DNA of 64,000 bases from an uncultured Alphaproteobacteria bacterium (GCA_902588745.1 CACIQI010000004.1:48643-112642), one strand, 5' to 3'. Shown: positions 46,034-55,650, counted from the stretch's first letter. The notes: generated by a model not told the origin, from the sequence alone. Made by a program: numbers and translations.

Positions 46034-47329
46034 GTGAGAGAAAAAATAGCAATTATTGGTTCTGGTATTTCAGGAATAAGTGCAGCTTACCTTTTGTCTT
46101 CTAAATATGATGTTTATTTATTTGAAAAAAATAATAGATTGGGTGGACATACAAGAACTATCTATGTTGAAGAATCAACAAAGACAATCCCAGTCGATAC
46201 AGGGTTTATTGTATTCAATGAAAATAATTATCCAGATTTAACAAATTTTTTTAAATTACTTGATGTGAAATGCAAAAATTCAGATATGTCTTTTGCCGTC
46301 TCAAATCAAGATCCTCAAATTGAATATAGTGGCAAAAATATCTTTTCTCTTTTTGCTAATGTTAGAAATGTGTTTTCTTTTAATTTTTTTAAAATGTTAT
46401 TTGAAATAAGAAAACTTTATTTATTATGTAATAGCTTGAATGTTAGTGATTTAGAGCAAACTAAAACCTTAAATGATTTTTTAAAAACTAATAATTTTTC
46501 AACATACCTAATAAATTATCATATTTTACCTATGATATCATCTATATGGTCAAGCAATATAAGTGATGTAAAAAATTTTCCTCTCATAACATTCATTAAT
46601 TTTTTTAAAAATCATGCTTTATTTAATTTAAAAAAAAGACCTCAATGGAAATACGTAGAAGGCGGAAGTAACGAATATATAAAAAAAATTATTAATAAAA
46701 ATGTTTTTGAGTATGAAACAAATTTCAAAATTAAAAAAATTATTAGAGAAAATAGTAAAATTAAAATAGAAGATGAGAAAAATAATATATTTGAATTTCA
46801 TAAGGTAATATTTGCAACCCATGCAAATCAAGTATTGGATATTTTGGAAAAACCAACAGAAGAAGAAGTAAAAATATTTTCACAATTTAAATATTCAACT
46901 AACTCAGCAATACTTCACTCCGATCACTCTTTAATGCCTAAATCAAAAATTGCTTGGTCAAGTTGGAATTTTTTAAATACGATATCATCTTCTAAATTTA
47001 CTTTAACTTATTGGATGAATTTCTTGCAAAAATTACCAACTAAACAAAATTATTTTGTAACAGTTAATCCATATAAAAAGCCTAAAAATATAATTAACCA
47101 AACAACATTTAATCATCCAATATATACTACTGATACTATTTTAGCTCAAAAAAATGTTATGGAAATTCAAGGAAAGAATAATACATTTTTCTGTGGAGCT
47201 TACCTTGGATATGGTTTTCATGAAGATGGCATTCAATCATCTTCTTATATTTGTAAATTATTAAATTGTGATTTACCTTGGAAGAGAGAGAAAAATTTTT
47301 ATAATAGATTGCAAATTAATTTTAAATGA
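46034..47329 (+). CDS. FAD-dependent oxidoreductase (COG2907 type)
   Basis: A 431-residue flavoprotein of the amine-oxidase-like fold that starts with GTG. The FAD motif is AIIGSGISGISAAYLLS (5-21) and the second is LFEKNNRLGGHTRTI (about 30-44). Conserved blocks are PVDTGFIVFNENNYPDLTNFF and FCGAYLGYGFHEDGIQS near the C-terminus. COG2907 members cluster with cyclopropane synthase and DUF1365, and homologues in Rhodobacter belong to the singlet-oxygen regulon with a role in fatty acid modification. The exact reaction here is unknown. It overlaps the DUF1365 gene by four bases. Confidence 0.88.
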   Translation: MREKIAIIGSGISGISAAYLLSSKYDVYLFEKNNRLGGHTRTIYVEESTKTIPVDTGFIVFNENNYPDLTNFFKLLDVKCKNSDMSFAVSNQDPQIEYSGKNIFSLFANVRNVFSFNFFKMLFEIRKLYLLCNSLNVSDLEQTKTLNDFLKTNNFSTYLINYHILPMISSIWSSNISDVKNFPLITFINFFKNHALFNLKKRPQWKYVEGGSNEYIKKIINKNVFEYETNFKIKKIIRENSKIKIEDEKNNIFEFHKVIFATHANQVLDILEKPTEEEVKIFSQFKYSTNSAILHSDHSLMPKSKIAWSSWNFLNTISSSKFTLTYWMNFLQKLPTKQNYFVTVNPYKKPKNIINQTTFNHPIYTTDTILAQKNVMEIQGKNNTFFCGAYLGYGFHEDGIQSSSYICKLLNCDLPWKREKNFYNRLQINFK

Positions 47330-48099
47330 TTTCACAAATACTATTATCTAGCATTATACATAAAAGATTTATTCCATTTAAACACACATTGAAATATGAG
47401 GTACCAAGTCTTTTTATTAATTTGGATAATCTTGATCAATTAAGTAAAAACTATAAACTTTTTTCATTAAACTCTTTTAATCTTTTTTCTATTTATGAAA
47501 GTGATCATGGATATAGAGACAAAAGGACAATAAAGAAATTCGTTAAAGATTCCCTCTCTAAATTTAATATTAAATATAAACATCTTAATATAATGATATT
47601 ATGTTTTCCAAGAATTTTGGGATATGTATTTGACCCCTTATCAATTATATATTGTTATGATGATAAAAAATTAATATCTATTTTCTATGAAGTCAAAAAT
47701 ACGACTAATGAACAACATACCTATATTTTTAAAGGAAATGTAAATTTTGAAGATTTTAAATTATCTCATGAATGTGCAAAGCAGTTTTATGTATCCCCAT
47801 TCATAGAAATGGAGGCAAATTATAAATTTTTTAATCGAATGCAAAAAGATAAAATAAATATTAATATTGATCTTTATGATAAAAATAATAAAAAAGTTCT
47901 AACAGCTACCCAGCATGGCAAATTTATAGATTTTAACTCAAAAAATATGTTTAAATTTTTATATTATAATCCGCTTTTTGGTTTTAAGGTAATGGCTGGA
48001 ATTCTTTATGAGGCTTTAAAAATAATTTACAAAGGTGGTAAATATTATGCACGAAAAAAGAAGCCAAATGATACAGTGAGTTTTGAAGGTAATTTTTAA
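47326..48099 (+). CDS. DUF1365 family protein
   Basis: A 257-residue protein of the DUF1365 family, with a basic start, SIIHKRFIPFKHTLKYEVPSLFINLDNLD (about 8-36), the central YVFDPLSIIYCYDD, FYEVKNTTNEQHTYIF and QFYVSPFIEMEANYKF, then a helical C-terminus. The family has no fixed activity but always neighbours COG2907 and Cfa; it may help modify membrane acyl chains. It ends one base before cfa, so the two are co-translated. Confidence 0.88.
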   Translation: MISQILLSSIIHKRFIPFKHTLKYEVPSLFINLDNLDQLSKNYKLFSLNSFNLFSIYESDHGYRDKRTIKKFVKDSLSKFNIKYKHLNIMILCFPRILGYVFDPLSIIYCYDDKKLISIFYEVKNTTNEQHTYIFKGNVNFEDFKLSHECAKQFYVSPFIEMEANYKFFNRMQKDKININIDLYDKNNKKVLTATQHGKFIDFNSKNMFKFLYYNPLFGFKVMAGILYEALKIIYKGGKYYARKKKPNDTVSFEGNF

Positions 48100-49293
48100 A
48101 TGAATTTTTTTAAAACAAATTTTGATAAAACTATCGAAAAATTATTAGTAAACTTTTTATCTAAAATTCAATATGGAAAATTAACAGTTCAATTTCCTAC
48201 TGGCGAGGAGAGAGTTTTTGTCGGAAAAGAAGAGGATATATCTGCAAGTATTAAAATTCATAATTATAATTTTCTAAATTTAATTTTTAAAAAAGGTTCT
48301 GTAGGTTTTGCAGAAGCCTATATGAATGGTTACTTTTCAAGCACCGATTTAACTAATTTATTACTACTTTCTCACAAAAATGAGAGTTATTTTTTACAAA
48401 GTATAAATACTAATATTTTTTTTGCTACTTTTGCGAAATTAAAACATTTTTTAAATAACAATTCAAAATCACAAAGTAAAAAAAACATTAAATATCATTA
48501 TGATTTAGGAAATAATTTTTACGAAAAGTGGTTAGATAAAACCATGACCTATTCTTCTGCTCTTTTTGATAATAAGAATACCAATTTATCGGATGCACAA
48601 TTTAACAAATATAGAAAGATTGCTGAAACTTTATCATTAGACTCAAATTCTAAAACTTTAGAAATTGGATGTGGATGGGGTGGGTTTTCATCATTTGTAG
48701 CGAAAAATTACAATTGTTCAGTTGATGCTATAACTATTTCTAAGGAACAATATGAATATGCTTCTGAAAAAATTCAAAATGAAGGTTTGTCTGAAAAAGT
48801 ATCAGTTATATTCAGAGATTATAGGGATATCAAAAAAAAATATTCAAATATTGTTTCAATTGAAATGTTTGAAGCAGTTGGCAAGAAATACTGGCATAAT
48901 TACTTTGATACAATTCGTAATTCTCTCAACGATGGGGGTATGGCTGCACTACAAGTCATAACAATTGATGAACAAAAGGCTAAAGATTATCAAAATAGAC
49001 CAGATTTTATTCAACAATATATTTTTCCTGGGGGCATGCTTCCAACCAAAAAACAATTTGAATATTCAGCAAGACACGTTGGGTTAAAATGTATTGAAAA
49101 ATTAAGTTTTGGCGGTTCTTACGCAAAAACACTAAAAATGTGGAACAAACAATTTCAAAAATCTTGGACTGATTTATCAAGGTTTGGCTTCGATATTAAA
49201 TTTAAAAGAATGTGGGAATTTTATTTTTCATATTGTGAAACAGGTTTTTCAAATAACTCTACTGATGTTTCTCATTTTTTAATTCAAAAATAG
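48100..49293 (+). CDS. cfa: Cyclopropane-fatty-acyl-phospholipid synthase family methyltransferase
   Basis: A 397-residue SAM-dependent enzyme that methylates unsaturated acyl chains of phospholipids. The fold is marked by YHYDLGNNFYEKWLD (132-146), the SAM loop LEIGCGWGGF (187-196), DAITISKEQ, SIEMFEAVG, and YIFPGGMLP with the C-terminal SFGGSYAKTLKMW. Homologues in this exact neighbourhood can be furan-fatty-acid-forming or plain cyclopropane enzymes, which sequence alone does not decide. It is joined to DUF2878 by a 2-base gap. Confidence 0.93.
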   Translation: MNFFKTNFDKTIEKLLVNFLSKIQYGKLTVQFPTGEERVFVGKEEDISASIKIHNYNFLNLIFKKGSVGFAEAYMNGYFSSTDLTNLLLLSHKNESYFLQSINTNIFFATFAKLKHFLNNNSKSQSKKNIKYHYDLGNNFYEKWLDKTMTYSSALFDNKNTNLSDAQFNKYRKIAETLSLDSNSKTLEIGCGWGGFSSFVAKNYNCSVDAITISKEQYEYASEKIQNEGLSEKVSVIFRDYRDIKKKYSNIVSIEMFEAVGKKYWHNYFDTIRNSLNDGGMAALQVITIDEQKAKDYQNRPDFIQQYIFPGGMLPTKKQFEYSARHVGLKCIEKLSFGGSYAKTLKMWNKQFQKSWTDLSRFGFDIKFKRMWEFYFSYCETGFSNNSTDVSHFLIQK

Positions 49294-49295
49294 AA

Positions 49296-49808
49296 ATGCA
49301 AAAACTAAAAGTATTTTTAGTCTTAACTGGCTATCAACTAACCTGGTTAGCCTGTGTATTTGGTGAAACTAAATTTTCTAATCCTATGTTGGGCATATGG
49401 GTTGGAATTATTTTCTTACTAACTTATTTTTATTTTAATCATAATAAACAAAAATTTATTAAGATTTCACTTTTGATTTCAGTTCCAGGATATTTTTTTG
49501 ATACTTTATTAGTTTATTTCCAAATTTACGATTTTGAAACTATTGCTAAACTTGGCACTCTGCCATTATGGATGATTGTTTTATGGTTTAGTTTTAGTAC
49601 TCTTTTTGATGAAATTCTTACTTTTTTTAAAAGTTATAAAATTTTAGGAATTATTTTAAGTGGAGTTTTAGGACCTTTAACCTATTATCTTGGCGAGCCT
49701 ATCGGAGTTATAAAAATATATAACTTTCAGATTTTTATTACTTCAATGGTATTATTTTGGATGATCTTGATGTTCTATTATCTAAATTACGTTATAAAAA
49801 ATAATTAA
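49296..49808 (+). CDS. DUF2878 family membrane protein
   Basis: A 170-residue protein with five predicted helices (about 5-20, 25-45, 50-70, 80-105, 115-165) and few charged residues. The sequence WMIVLWFSFSTLF and the C-terminal GPLTYYLGEPIGVI match the DUF2878 pattern. Its regular place after cfa in light-stress operons suggests a helper in membrane lipid modification; there is no direct evidence. The stop shares TTAA with trcR on the other strand. Confidence 0.8.
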   Translation: MQKLKVFLVLTGYQLTWLACVFGETKFSNPMLGIWVGIIFLLTYFYFNHNKQKFIKISLLISVPGYFFDTLLVYFQIYDFETIAKLGTLPLWMIVLWFSFSTLFDEILTFFKSYKILGIILSGVLGPLTYYLGEPIGVIKIYNFQIFITSMVLFWMILMFYYLNYVIKNN

Positions 49809-50347
49809 TTTTCTTGATCTACTTTTTTTGTTCTAGTTCTATTTAAAGTTCTTTCGAGATCTTTATAAGTACATAAACCAACATCCATTGGACTCTTTGC
49901 TTCAAGAACTGCTTCTCTGTATGTACCATTTCTTATAGCCTCTACTGTATTTTTTGTTGAGCCGGTAAGTTTTGCAATTTGAGAACTACTTAATTCAGTC
50001 GGATATCTTTTTATAAGCCACAAAATAGCGTATGGCTTTTCTTGTCTTAAAGAAAGAGGTGTATATTTAGAGTCTTTTTTTCTTGGTGGTAAATCTTCAA
50101 TTACATCAGACTTGATAAGATTCAAACGAGCTGCATTATCTTTTTCACACCTTTCAATTTCTTCTTTTGTCAATTGATTATTATCAATCGGATCATAACC
50201 TCTCATACCGACAGCAACTTCTCCATCAGCTATTCCTTGAACCTCTAATTCATGTAATCCACAGAATTCAGCTATTTGATCAAAGGTTAAAGCTGTATTT
50301 TCAACTAACCATATCGCTGTTGCTTTAGGCATTAAAGGGTATTTCAT
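49805..50347 (-). CDS. trcR: Cell-cycle transcriptional regulator TrcR (DUF1013)
   Basis: Starting at ATG 50347 (MKYPLMPKATAIWLVEN) gives about 180 residues; a longer start at 50371 adds eight poorly conserved residues. The DUF1013 core, LMPKATAIWLVENTALTFDQIAEFCGLHELEVQGIADGE, then KPYAILWLIKRYPTELSSSQIAKLTGSTKNTVEAIRNGTY, is an alphaproteobacterial signature with two helix-turn-helix-like regions. In Caulobacter TrcR binds RNA polymerase holoenzyme and promoter DNA. It is a general lineage marker. Confidence 0.93.
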   Translation of the reverse strand: MKYPLMPKATAIWLVENTALTFDQIAEFCGLHELEVQGIADGEVAVGMRGYDPIDNNQLTKEEIERCEKDNAARLNLIKSDVIEDLPPRKKDSKYTPLSLRQEKPYAILWLIKRYPTELSSSQIAKLTGSTKNTVEAIRNGTYREAVLEAKSPMDVGLCTYKDLERTLNRTRTKKVDQEN

Positions 50348-50391
50348 AATTGGCTCATATAATATAATCAAAAAATAATATATAACAAAAT

Positions 50392-50580
50392 ATGACTATG
50401 ACAGATTTTTTTGAAGTTGATGAAAAACAAAAGACGGTTAAAATATTAAATTTGGATGATTTCAGTGTTGAGGATTTGCAAAATTATATTTCTGAACTTC
50501 AAACTGAAATACTAAGAGTTCAAGATGAGATAAAAAAGAAGGAAAATTTAAAACTTAATGCTGAAAAGTTTTTTAAATAA
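50392..50580 (+). CDS. DUF1192 family small protein
   Basis: A 62-residue protein whose C-terminal 40 residues, LDDFSVEDLQNYISELQTEILRVQDEIKKKENLKLNAEKFF, match the DUF1192 pattern (a short helix, then a coiled coil). In alphaproteobacteria the family is small and of unknown role. It is divergent from trcR and ends exactly where convergent rpmE begins. Confidence 0.85.
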   Translation: MTMTDFFEVDEKQKTVKILNLDDFSVEDLQNYISELQTEILRVQDEIKKKENLKLNAEKFFK

Positions 50581-50808
50581 TTATTTATTAATTTTAAGAC
50601 CTTTAAATCTTTTTTGGAATCTAGCTACCTGTCCTTCAGATTCATTAAGACCAGCCTTACCACCGGTCCATGCTGGGTGAGATTTAGAATCAATTTCTAA
50701 TTTAAGAGTATCACCTTCTTTACCCCAAGTAGATCTAGTTTTAAAAGTAGATCCATCAGTCATAACAACGTTTATTTCATGATATTTAGGATGTATATCT
50801 TTTTTCAT
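50581..50808 (-). CDS. rpmE: Ribosomal protein bL31
   Basis: A 75-residue ribosomal protein opening [20 protein letters not shown] (KxDIHPxYH is the family signature) with [29 protein letters not shown]. It is the form without zinc cysteines, in agreement with the zinc-free bL33 nearby, which may reflect low zinc need. The suhB gene follows upstream on the same strand. Confidence 0.95.
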   Translation of the reverse strand: MKKDIHPKYHEINVVMTDGSTFKTRSTWGKEGDTLKLEIDSKSHPAWTGGKAGLNESEGQVARFQKRFKGLKINK

Positions 50809-50832
50809 GCCTGTCTTATATTTATATAGATT

Positions 50833-51609
50833 TCAAAGTAAAGTAAGTTTTTTAACTAATTCATTATGAATTTTATTATTTGAAGCAACTAAATCACGAG
50901 AACTTATTTCCCATGCATTTCCATCGATTTTAGAAATTTTCCCCCCAGCTTCTTTAACTAAAAGAATGCCCGTTGAAACATCCCATAAATTTAGATCTTT
51001 TTCCCAAAAACCATCTAATTTACCAGAGGCAACATAAGCAAGATCAAGGCCTGCAGAACCGAGTCTTCTTATTCCTGCAGATGATTTTAGGATTTCATCA
51101 ATCTCAATTAAATAGTTTTTATAAATTCTTTCTCCAAACGGAAGCCCAGTGCCGATCAAGCAATCTGAAAAAATTTGCCTGTTTGACACTCTAAGTCTAC
51201 TATTATTACACCACGAACCTTTACCTTTAGAACTCCAAAAAAATTCGTTTAAAATTGGATTATAAATCACACCGTCTGTGATTTCATCATTTGTCATTTT
51301 GGCAACGATTATTCCAACATGAGGTATTCCATGAATAAAATTAGATGTTCCATCAATGGGATCAATAATAATGGTGTTTTCATCACCCTTTATTTCACCA
51401 GTTTCTTCAGTTATGTAAGTATAATCTGGATAATAATATTTTAGAGTTTCTAAAAGTGTTTTTTCTACTTTAATATCTGCATTTGTTACAAAATCTCCAA
51501 CTGATTTAGATTGTATTTGTAAATTTTCTAATTCTCCAAAATCTCTTAATAAAATTTTACCAGCTTTTTTTACTGCCTTTTCAAAGATATTAATTACAGC
51601 AGGCTGCAT
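50833..51609 (-). CDS. suhB: Inositol monophosphatase family protein (SuhB-like)
   Basis: A 258-residue Mg2+-dependent phosphatase. Metal-binding motifs: EETGEIKGDENTIIIDPIDGTSNFIHGIP (about 67-95, the DPxDGTxNF motif), and WDVSTGILLVKEAGGKIS at the C-terminus (WDxxxG motif). SuhB-type proteins act on inositol-1-phosphate and can also have an RNA-related regulatory role. It follows efp with a one-base overlap. Confidence 0.92.
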   Translation of the reverse strand: MQPAVINIFEKAVKKAGKILLRDFGELENLQIQSKSVGDFVTNADIKVEKTLLETLKYYYPDYTYITEETGEIKGDENTIIIDPIDGTSNFIHGIPHVGIIVAKMTNDEITDGVIYNPILNEFFWSSKGKGSWCNNSRLRVSNRQIFSDCLIGTGLPFGERIYKNYLIEIDEILKSSAGIRRLGSAGLDLAYVASGKLDGFWEKDLNLWDVSTGILLVKEAGGKISKIDGNAWEISSRDLVASNNKIHNELVKKLTLL

Positions 51610-52178
51610 TAATTTTTTGATTTTTCGATATAACTACCATCAATTGTACTTATTACTATTTTATCATTAACTGCAATAAATTGCGGTACAGATGTTTTAA
51701 TATTCTTTTCTAAAGTAGCTGGTTTATATGATGAAGCAGCTGTTTGACCTTTTACAACACCTTCAGTTTCTATAACAGTTAATTCTACAGTATCAGGCAA
51801 GTCAATGCCGACCGGTTTTTCATTATAGAAATTAATAATAACATTACTATTCTCAACTAAAAATTTTGATTGATCCTCAGTTAATATGTCTGAGCCAAGT
51901 TCTATTTGTTCATAAGTTTGTTTATCCATGAATATAAAATTATTATTATCATCATAAAGATATTGAAATTCTTTTTCATCAAGGATAGCTCTTTCCACTG
52001 TTTCTGATGATCTAAACCTACTATTCATTTTAGTACCTTCTCTTATTTCTTTAAGTTCAGCTTGCAAGTAGGCACCACCCTTTCCTGGTTGAGTATGCTG
52101 GGTTTTCAAAACTTTCCAAAGTTTGTTATTAATTTCTAAAATATTTCCGACTTTAATTTCATTTCCATCTATTTTCAT
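51609..52178 (-). CDS. efp: Elongation factor P
   Basis: A 189-residue translation factor that rescues ribosomes stalled on polyproline. Family motifs: KVLKTQHTQPGKGGAYLQAELKE with the modifiable lysine at about residue 33, and IDLPDTVELTVIETEGVVKGQTAASSYKPATLE, then the C-terminal VPQFIAVNDKIVISTIDGSYIE. The basic Lys33 in PGKGGA suggests EpmA-type lysylation, but epmA is not in the window. It overlaps the 132-residue unknown gene by four bases. Confidence 0.97.
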   Translation of the reverse strand: MKIDGNEIKVGNILEINNKLWKVLKTQHTQPGKGGAYLQAELKEIREGTKMNSRFRSSETVERAILDEKEFQYLYDDNNNFIFMDKQTYEQIELGSDILTEDQSKFLVENSNVIINFYNEKPVGIDLPDTVELTVIETEGVVKGQTAASSYKPATLEKNIKTSVPQFIAVNDKIVISTIDGSYIEKSKN

Positions 52179-52573
52179 AGTTTTATCTTAAGTTTTTTTT
52201 GTATATTTTTAATTTTCGTAAGATCTACTACATCAAAAGTTGGATTTAATAAAACCTTATTTTTTTTAGCAATTTGATTAATTTTATTTAAGATGATTTT
52301 ATTATTTTTTAATTTTAAATAATCAATATTTTCATGAATTAATAATATACTAAGACCTTGATCATAGCCTGAGTCGATAAAAAACTTAATATTGTGTGTC
52401 TTATATTTATTTTTAATATGGTTTATTAACGTTCTAAGCCACTCTATCCCAAAACCTTTAATTAAAAAATATTTTATAAATATGGTCGAAGTTTTGAACT
52501 TTGATTTTCGAAATTCTATTAAATTTTCAATTTGTATTAGTGTCGATACTGCAAAACAGATTTTTTTAGGCAC
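52175..52573 (-). CDS. Small conserved hypothetical protein between gapA and efp
   Basis: A 132-residue basic protein without signal peptide or clear catalytic motif. The pattern GFGIEWLRTLINHIKNKY, IKFFIDSGYDQGLSILLIHENIDYLKL and VLLNPTFDVVDL resembles, from memory, a small alphaproteobacterial family of unknown function that often sits near fba/efp; its sequence looks like a half-barrel with GxxWFxxLV and LDCGDxxG-like marks. I give no function. It overlaps efp by four bases and touches gapA's stop by one base. Confidence 0.65.
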   Translation of the reverse strand: MPKKICFAVSTLIQIENLIEFRKSKFKTSTIFIKYFLIKGFGIEWLRTLINHIKNKYKTHNIKFFIDSGYDQGLSILLIHENIDYLKLKNNKIILNKINQIAKKNKVLLNPTFDVVDLTKIKNIQKKLKIKL

Positions 52574-53577
52574 TAAATAAATTTTTTAAGATCAACCATA
52601 GTGTCTACCATTCTATTTGAGAATCCCCATTCATTATCATACCAAGATAAAACTCTGCAGAATTTATCTTTGACAACTTGTGTTTGACTCATATCAAATA
52701 CAGAACTGCTTGAATTATGATTAAAATCAATTGAAACCAGAGGTAATGAGTTTGTTGTTAGTATTCCATTTAATTTTTTAGTTTTTGAAGCTTGAAGAAC
52801 TATAGAATTAATTTTTTCTGGGCTAGTTTTTTTCTTACTTACAAATGTAAGATCTATAAGTGAGACATTAGGAGTAGGTACTCGAATAGCTGTTCCATCT
52901 AGTTTGCCTTTTAATTTTGGCAAGACTAGACTCAAAGCCTTTGCTGCTCCTGTAGAAGTTGGAATCATTGACTCAGCTGCAGCCCTTGCTCTTCTAAAGT
53001 CAGAATGGGTTTGATCAACAGTTCTTTGATCACCCGTGTAACTATGAATTGTTGTCATGAAACCACTTTCAATTCCTAATTTTTCATCAAGAACCATAGC
53101 TAAAGGAGCAAGACAGTTAGTAGTACAAGATCCGTTTGAAATTACGTTATGATTTTTTTTAATGGTATCGTTATTTACACCTTGAACAATTGTGGCATCT
53201 ACATTTGAAGCTGGTGCTGAAATAATAACTTTTTTTGTTCCTGCATTTAAATGAGAAATCGCCTTTTCTTTTGAAGTAAAAACACCACTACATTCAAGAA
53301 CAACATCTACCCTGAGTGATTTCCAAGGAAGGTTATTTGGATCTCTTTCTGAATAAAAATTAATTTTATGTTTACCAATTTTTAATCCATTTTTGATTGA
53401 GCTAATCTCATCTTTAAGAATACCGTGAACACTGTCATATTTAAGTAAGTGTGCACTGCTCTCAACACTTCCTAGTTCATTAATAGCTACAATATTAATA
53501 TCTTTAGGATTTTTTTCTAATAAAGCTCTAAAAACAAGTTTTCCAATTCTTCCAAATCCATTTATTGCAACTTTCAT
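52573..53577 (-). CDS. gap: Glyceraldehyde-3-phosphate dehydrogenase
   Basis: A 334-residue type I GAPDH. The catalytic pair is Cys151 in SNGSCTTNCLAP and His178 in TTIHSYTGDQ. The NAD region is INGFGRIGKL (5-14), and ARAAAESMIPTSTGAAKAL and SWYDNEWGFSNRMVDT complete it. The NELG at residues 33-36, near the cofactor's ribose, is typical of alphaproteobacterial GAPDH and does not settle NAD versus NADP use. It lies 11 bases after transketolase and before efp, with pgk and fba missing from between. Confidence 0.97.
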   Translation of the reverse strand: MKVAINGFGRIGKLVFRALLEKNPKDINIVAINELGSVESSAHLLKYDSVHGILKDEISSIKNGLKIGKHKINFYSERDPNNLPWKSLRVDVVLECSGVFTSKEKAISHLNAGTKKVIISAPASNVDATIVQGVNNDTIKKNHNVISNGSCTTNCLAPLAMVLDEKLGIESGFMTTIHSYTGDQRTVDQTHSDFRRARAAAESMIPTSTGAAKALSLVLPKLKGKLDGTAIRVPTPNVSLIDLTFVSKKKTSPEKINSIVLQASKTKKLNGILTTNSLPLVSIDFNHNSSSSVFDMSQTQVVKDKFCRVLSWYDNEWGFSNRMVDTMVDLKKFI

Positions 53578-53588
53578 ATTTCTCCTTT

Positions 53589-55565
53589 TTATAAACTTTT
53601 AATTATTTTTTCAATTAAGTAATCATCTGTTATCTTAAAGTGCTTATATAAATCTTTGTATGGCCCACTTTCACCAAAAGTTGACATGCCAACAAAATTT
53701 TCATTTTTAATATATTTTTCCCAACCATTTATTACTCCAGCCTCAATAGCAAAAATCGGCTTATTTCCTAAAATTTCATTTTTATAACCATCATCATTTT
53801 TCTCAAACAATTCAAATGAAGACATGCTTACAACTCTTATCTTTAAATTATTGTTTTCAAAAAGTTTATTTGATGCAGAGCAAGCAATCTCAACTTCAGA
53901 ACCAGAAGATAAAATTGTTGCATCATATTCTTTAAAATCTCTTATTTTATAAGCACCTTTATTTACAAGATTTTCTTTGCGATTATCTTTTTGTAACATC
54001 GGTAGATTTTGTCTTGTTAAAACTAAGATTGTTGGTCCAGTATTGTTGATTGCACATTCCCATGCTTCTATAGTTTCAATAATATCACAAGGCCTAATGA
54101 CTGTTAAATTTGGTATAGATCTTAAAGATGCAAGATGTTCAACAGGTTGATGGGTTGGTCCATCTTCTCCTAATCCTATTGAGTCATGCGTCATTACATA
54201 AATAACTGGTATATTCATAATAGCTGATAACCTAATTGAAGGTCTGCAATAATCGGTAAATACCAAAAACGTTCCTCCATATGGAATTAAACCTTTATGT
54301 AAAGCAATGCCATTCATTACTCCAGCCATTCCATGTTCTCTGATGCCGTAATGAATATAATTTCCATTAAAATTATTAGATGTAATTACATTCATATCTT
54401 TTGCCTTAGTGTTATTTGATCCAGTAAGATCAGCAGATCCACCAATAAGATTTTTTTGATAGTTTGAAATTAAATTTAGCGTTAGCTCACTCGATTTTCT
54501 TGAAGCACAATTTGTTTTGTCATTAAAATGTTCAGATTTTAATTCACTAAGTTTTTCTGGAATTTGATGATCAATTTTTTGATAAAAACTATCTTTAAAA
54601 TTTTTACTTTCAATTAATTCTTTGTTTTTTGATAACCATGAATTTCTTGATTCTTCATTTCTTTTATAGAAACTTCTCCACTCACGTAATAAATCATCTG
54701 GAATTTCAAACGGCGAATAATTCCATTCTAATTTTTTTCTTGTTAAACTTATTTCCTCTTCACCAAGAGGTGAACCATGTGATGAAGCTGAACCCTCTTT
54801 GTTTGGAGAGCCAAAACCAATTTTAGTTTTACAAGATATAATTGTTGGACCATCATTTTTTTTTGCTTGAATTATAGCTTGATCAATTTTCTCATATTTA
54901 TGACCATCTATTTCAATTATATTCCAATTATAAGCTTCAAATCTTTTTTTCACATTGTCTGAAACTGAAAGATCTGTTGATCCATCTATGGAAATAGAAT
55001 TATTATCAAAAAACATAATAAGCTTATTTAATTTTAAATGTCCTGCGAGACTACACGATTCATGACTTAAACCTTCCATTAAGCATCCATCTCCAGCAAA
55101 AACATAAGTATAATGATCGAATAATTCTTCTCCATAATTATTTGATAATTTTTTTTCCGCTAGCGCCATTCCAACTGCATTTGCTAAACCTTGAGACAAA
55201 GGTCCAGTCGTTGTTTCTATTCCTTCTGCACTTCCGTATTCTGGGTGACCTGCAGTTTTATTATGTAATTGTCTAAAATTTTTAATTTGATTTATGTCTA
55301 TGTCTTTATATCCTGTTAGATACAAACAAGAGTATAAAAGCATTGAGCCATGACCATTTGAAATAATTAATCTATCTCTATCAATCCACTCCGGATCATT
55401 CGGGTTAAACTTTAAATGATTTTTATAAAGAATTGTTGCGATGTCTGCCATACCCATAGGCATACCAGGATGACCAGATTTTGCTTTTTCCACTGCATCC
55501 ATTGATAAAAATCTAATACAATTTGATAATTGTCTTAGATTGTTGATATTATTTAAATTATTCAA
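53589..55565 (-). CDS. tkt: Transketolase
   Basis: A 658-residue TPP-dependent enzyme of the pentose phosphate pathway. The TPP motif is GDGCLMEGLSHESCSLAGHLKLNKLI (about 157-182), with the glutamate and histidine of AGHPEYGSAEGIETTTGPLSQGLANAVGMALAEK before it. The second half has FNGNYIHYGIREHGMAGVMNGIALHKG. Length (about 660) is normal. It is divergent from the ZauP-like gene across 85 bases. Confidence 0.97.
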   Translation of the reverse strand: MNNLNNINNLRQLSNCIRFLSMDAVEKAKSGHPGMPMGMADIATILYKNHLKFNPNDPEWIDRDRLIISNGHGSMLLYSCLYLTGYKDIDINQIKNFRQLHNKTAGHPEYGSAEGIETTTGPLSQGLANAVGMALAEKKLSNNYGEELFDHYTYVFAGDGCLMEGLSHESCSLAGHLKLNKLIMFFDNNSISIDGSTDLSVSDNVKKRFEAYNWNIIEIDGHKYEKIDQAIIQAKKNDGPTIISCKTKIGFGSPNKEGSASSHGSPLGEEEISLTRKKLEWNYSPFEIPDDLLREWRSFYKRNEESRNSWLSKNKELIESKNFKDSFYQKIDHQIPEKLSELKSEHFNDKTNCASRKSSELTLNLISNYQKNLIGGSADLTGSNNTKAKDMNVITSNNFNGNYIHYGIREHGMAGVMNGIALHKGLIPYGGTFLVFTDYCRPSIRLSAIMNIPVIYVMTHDSIGLGEDGPTHQPVEHLASLRSIPNLTVIRPCDIIETIEAWECAINNTGPTILVLTRQNLPMLQKDNRKENLVNKGAYKIRDFKEYDATILSSGSEVEIACSASNKLFENNNLKIRVVSMSSFELFEKNDDGYKNEILGNKPIFAIEAGVINGWEKYIKNENFVGMSTFGESGPYKDLYKHFKITDDYLIEKIIKSL

Positions 55566-55650
55566 ATACTTACCTTTATGGTTGATATAAAATTATTTAA
55601 TATGGGTTCATTACAGTGACAATTATAAAATTACAAACTATAAAATTATA

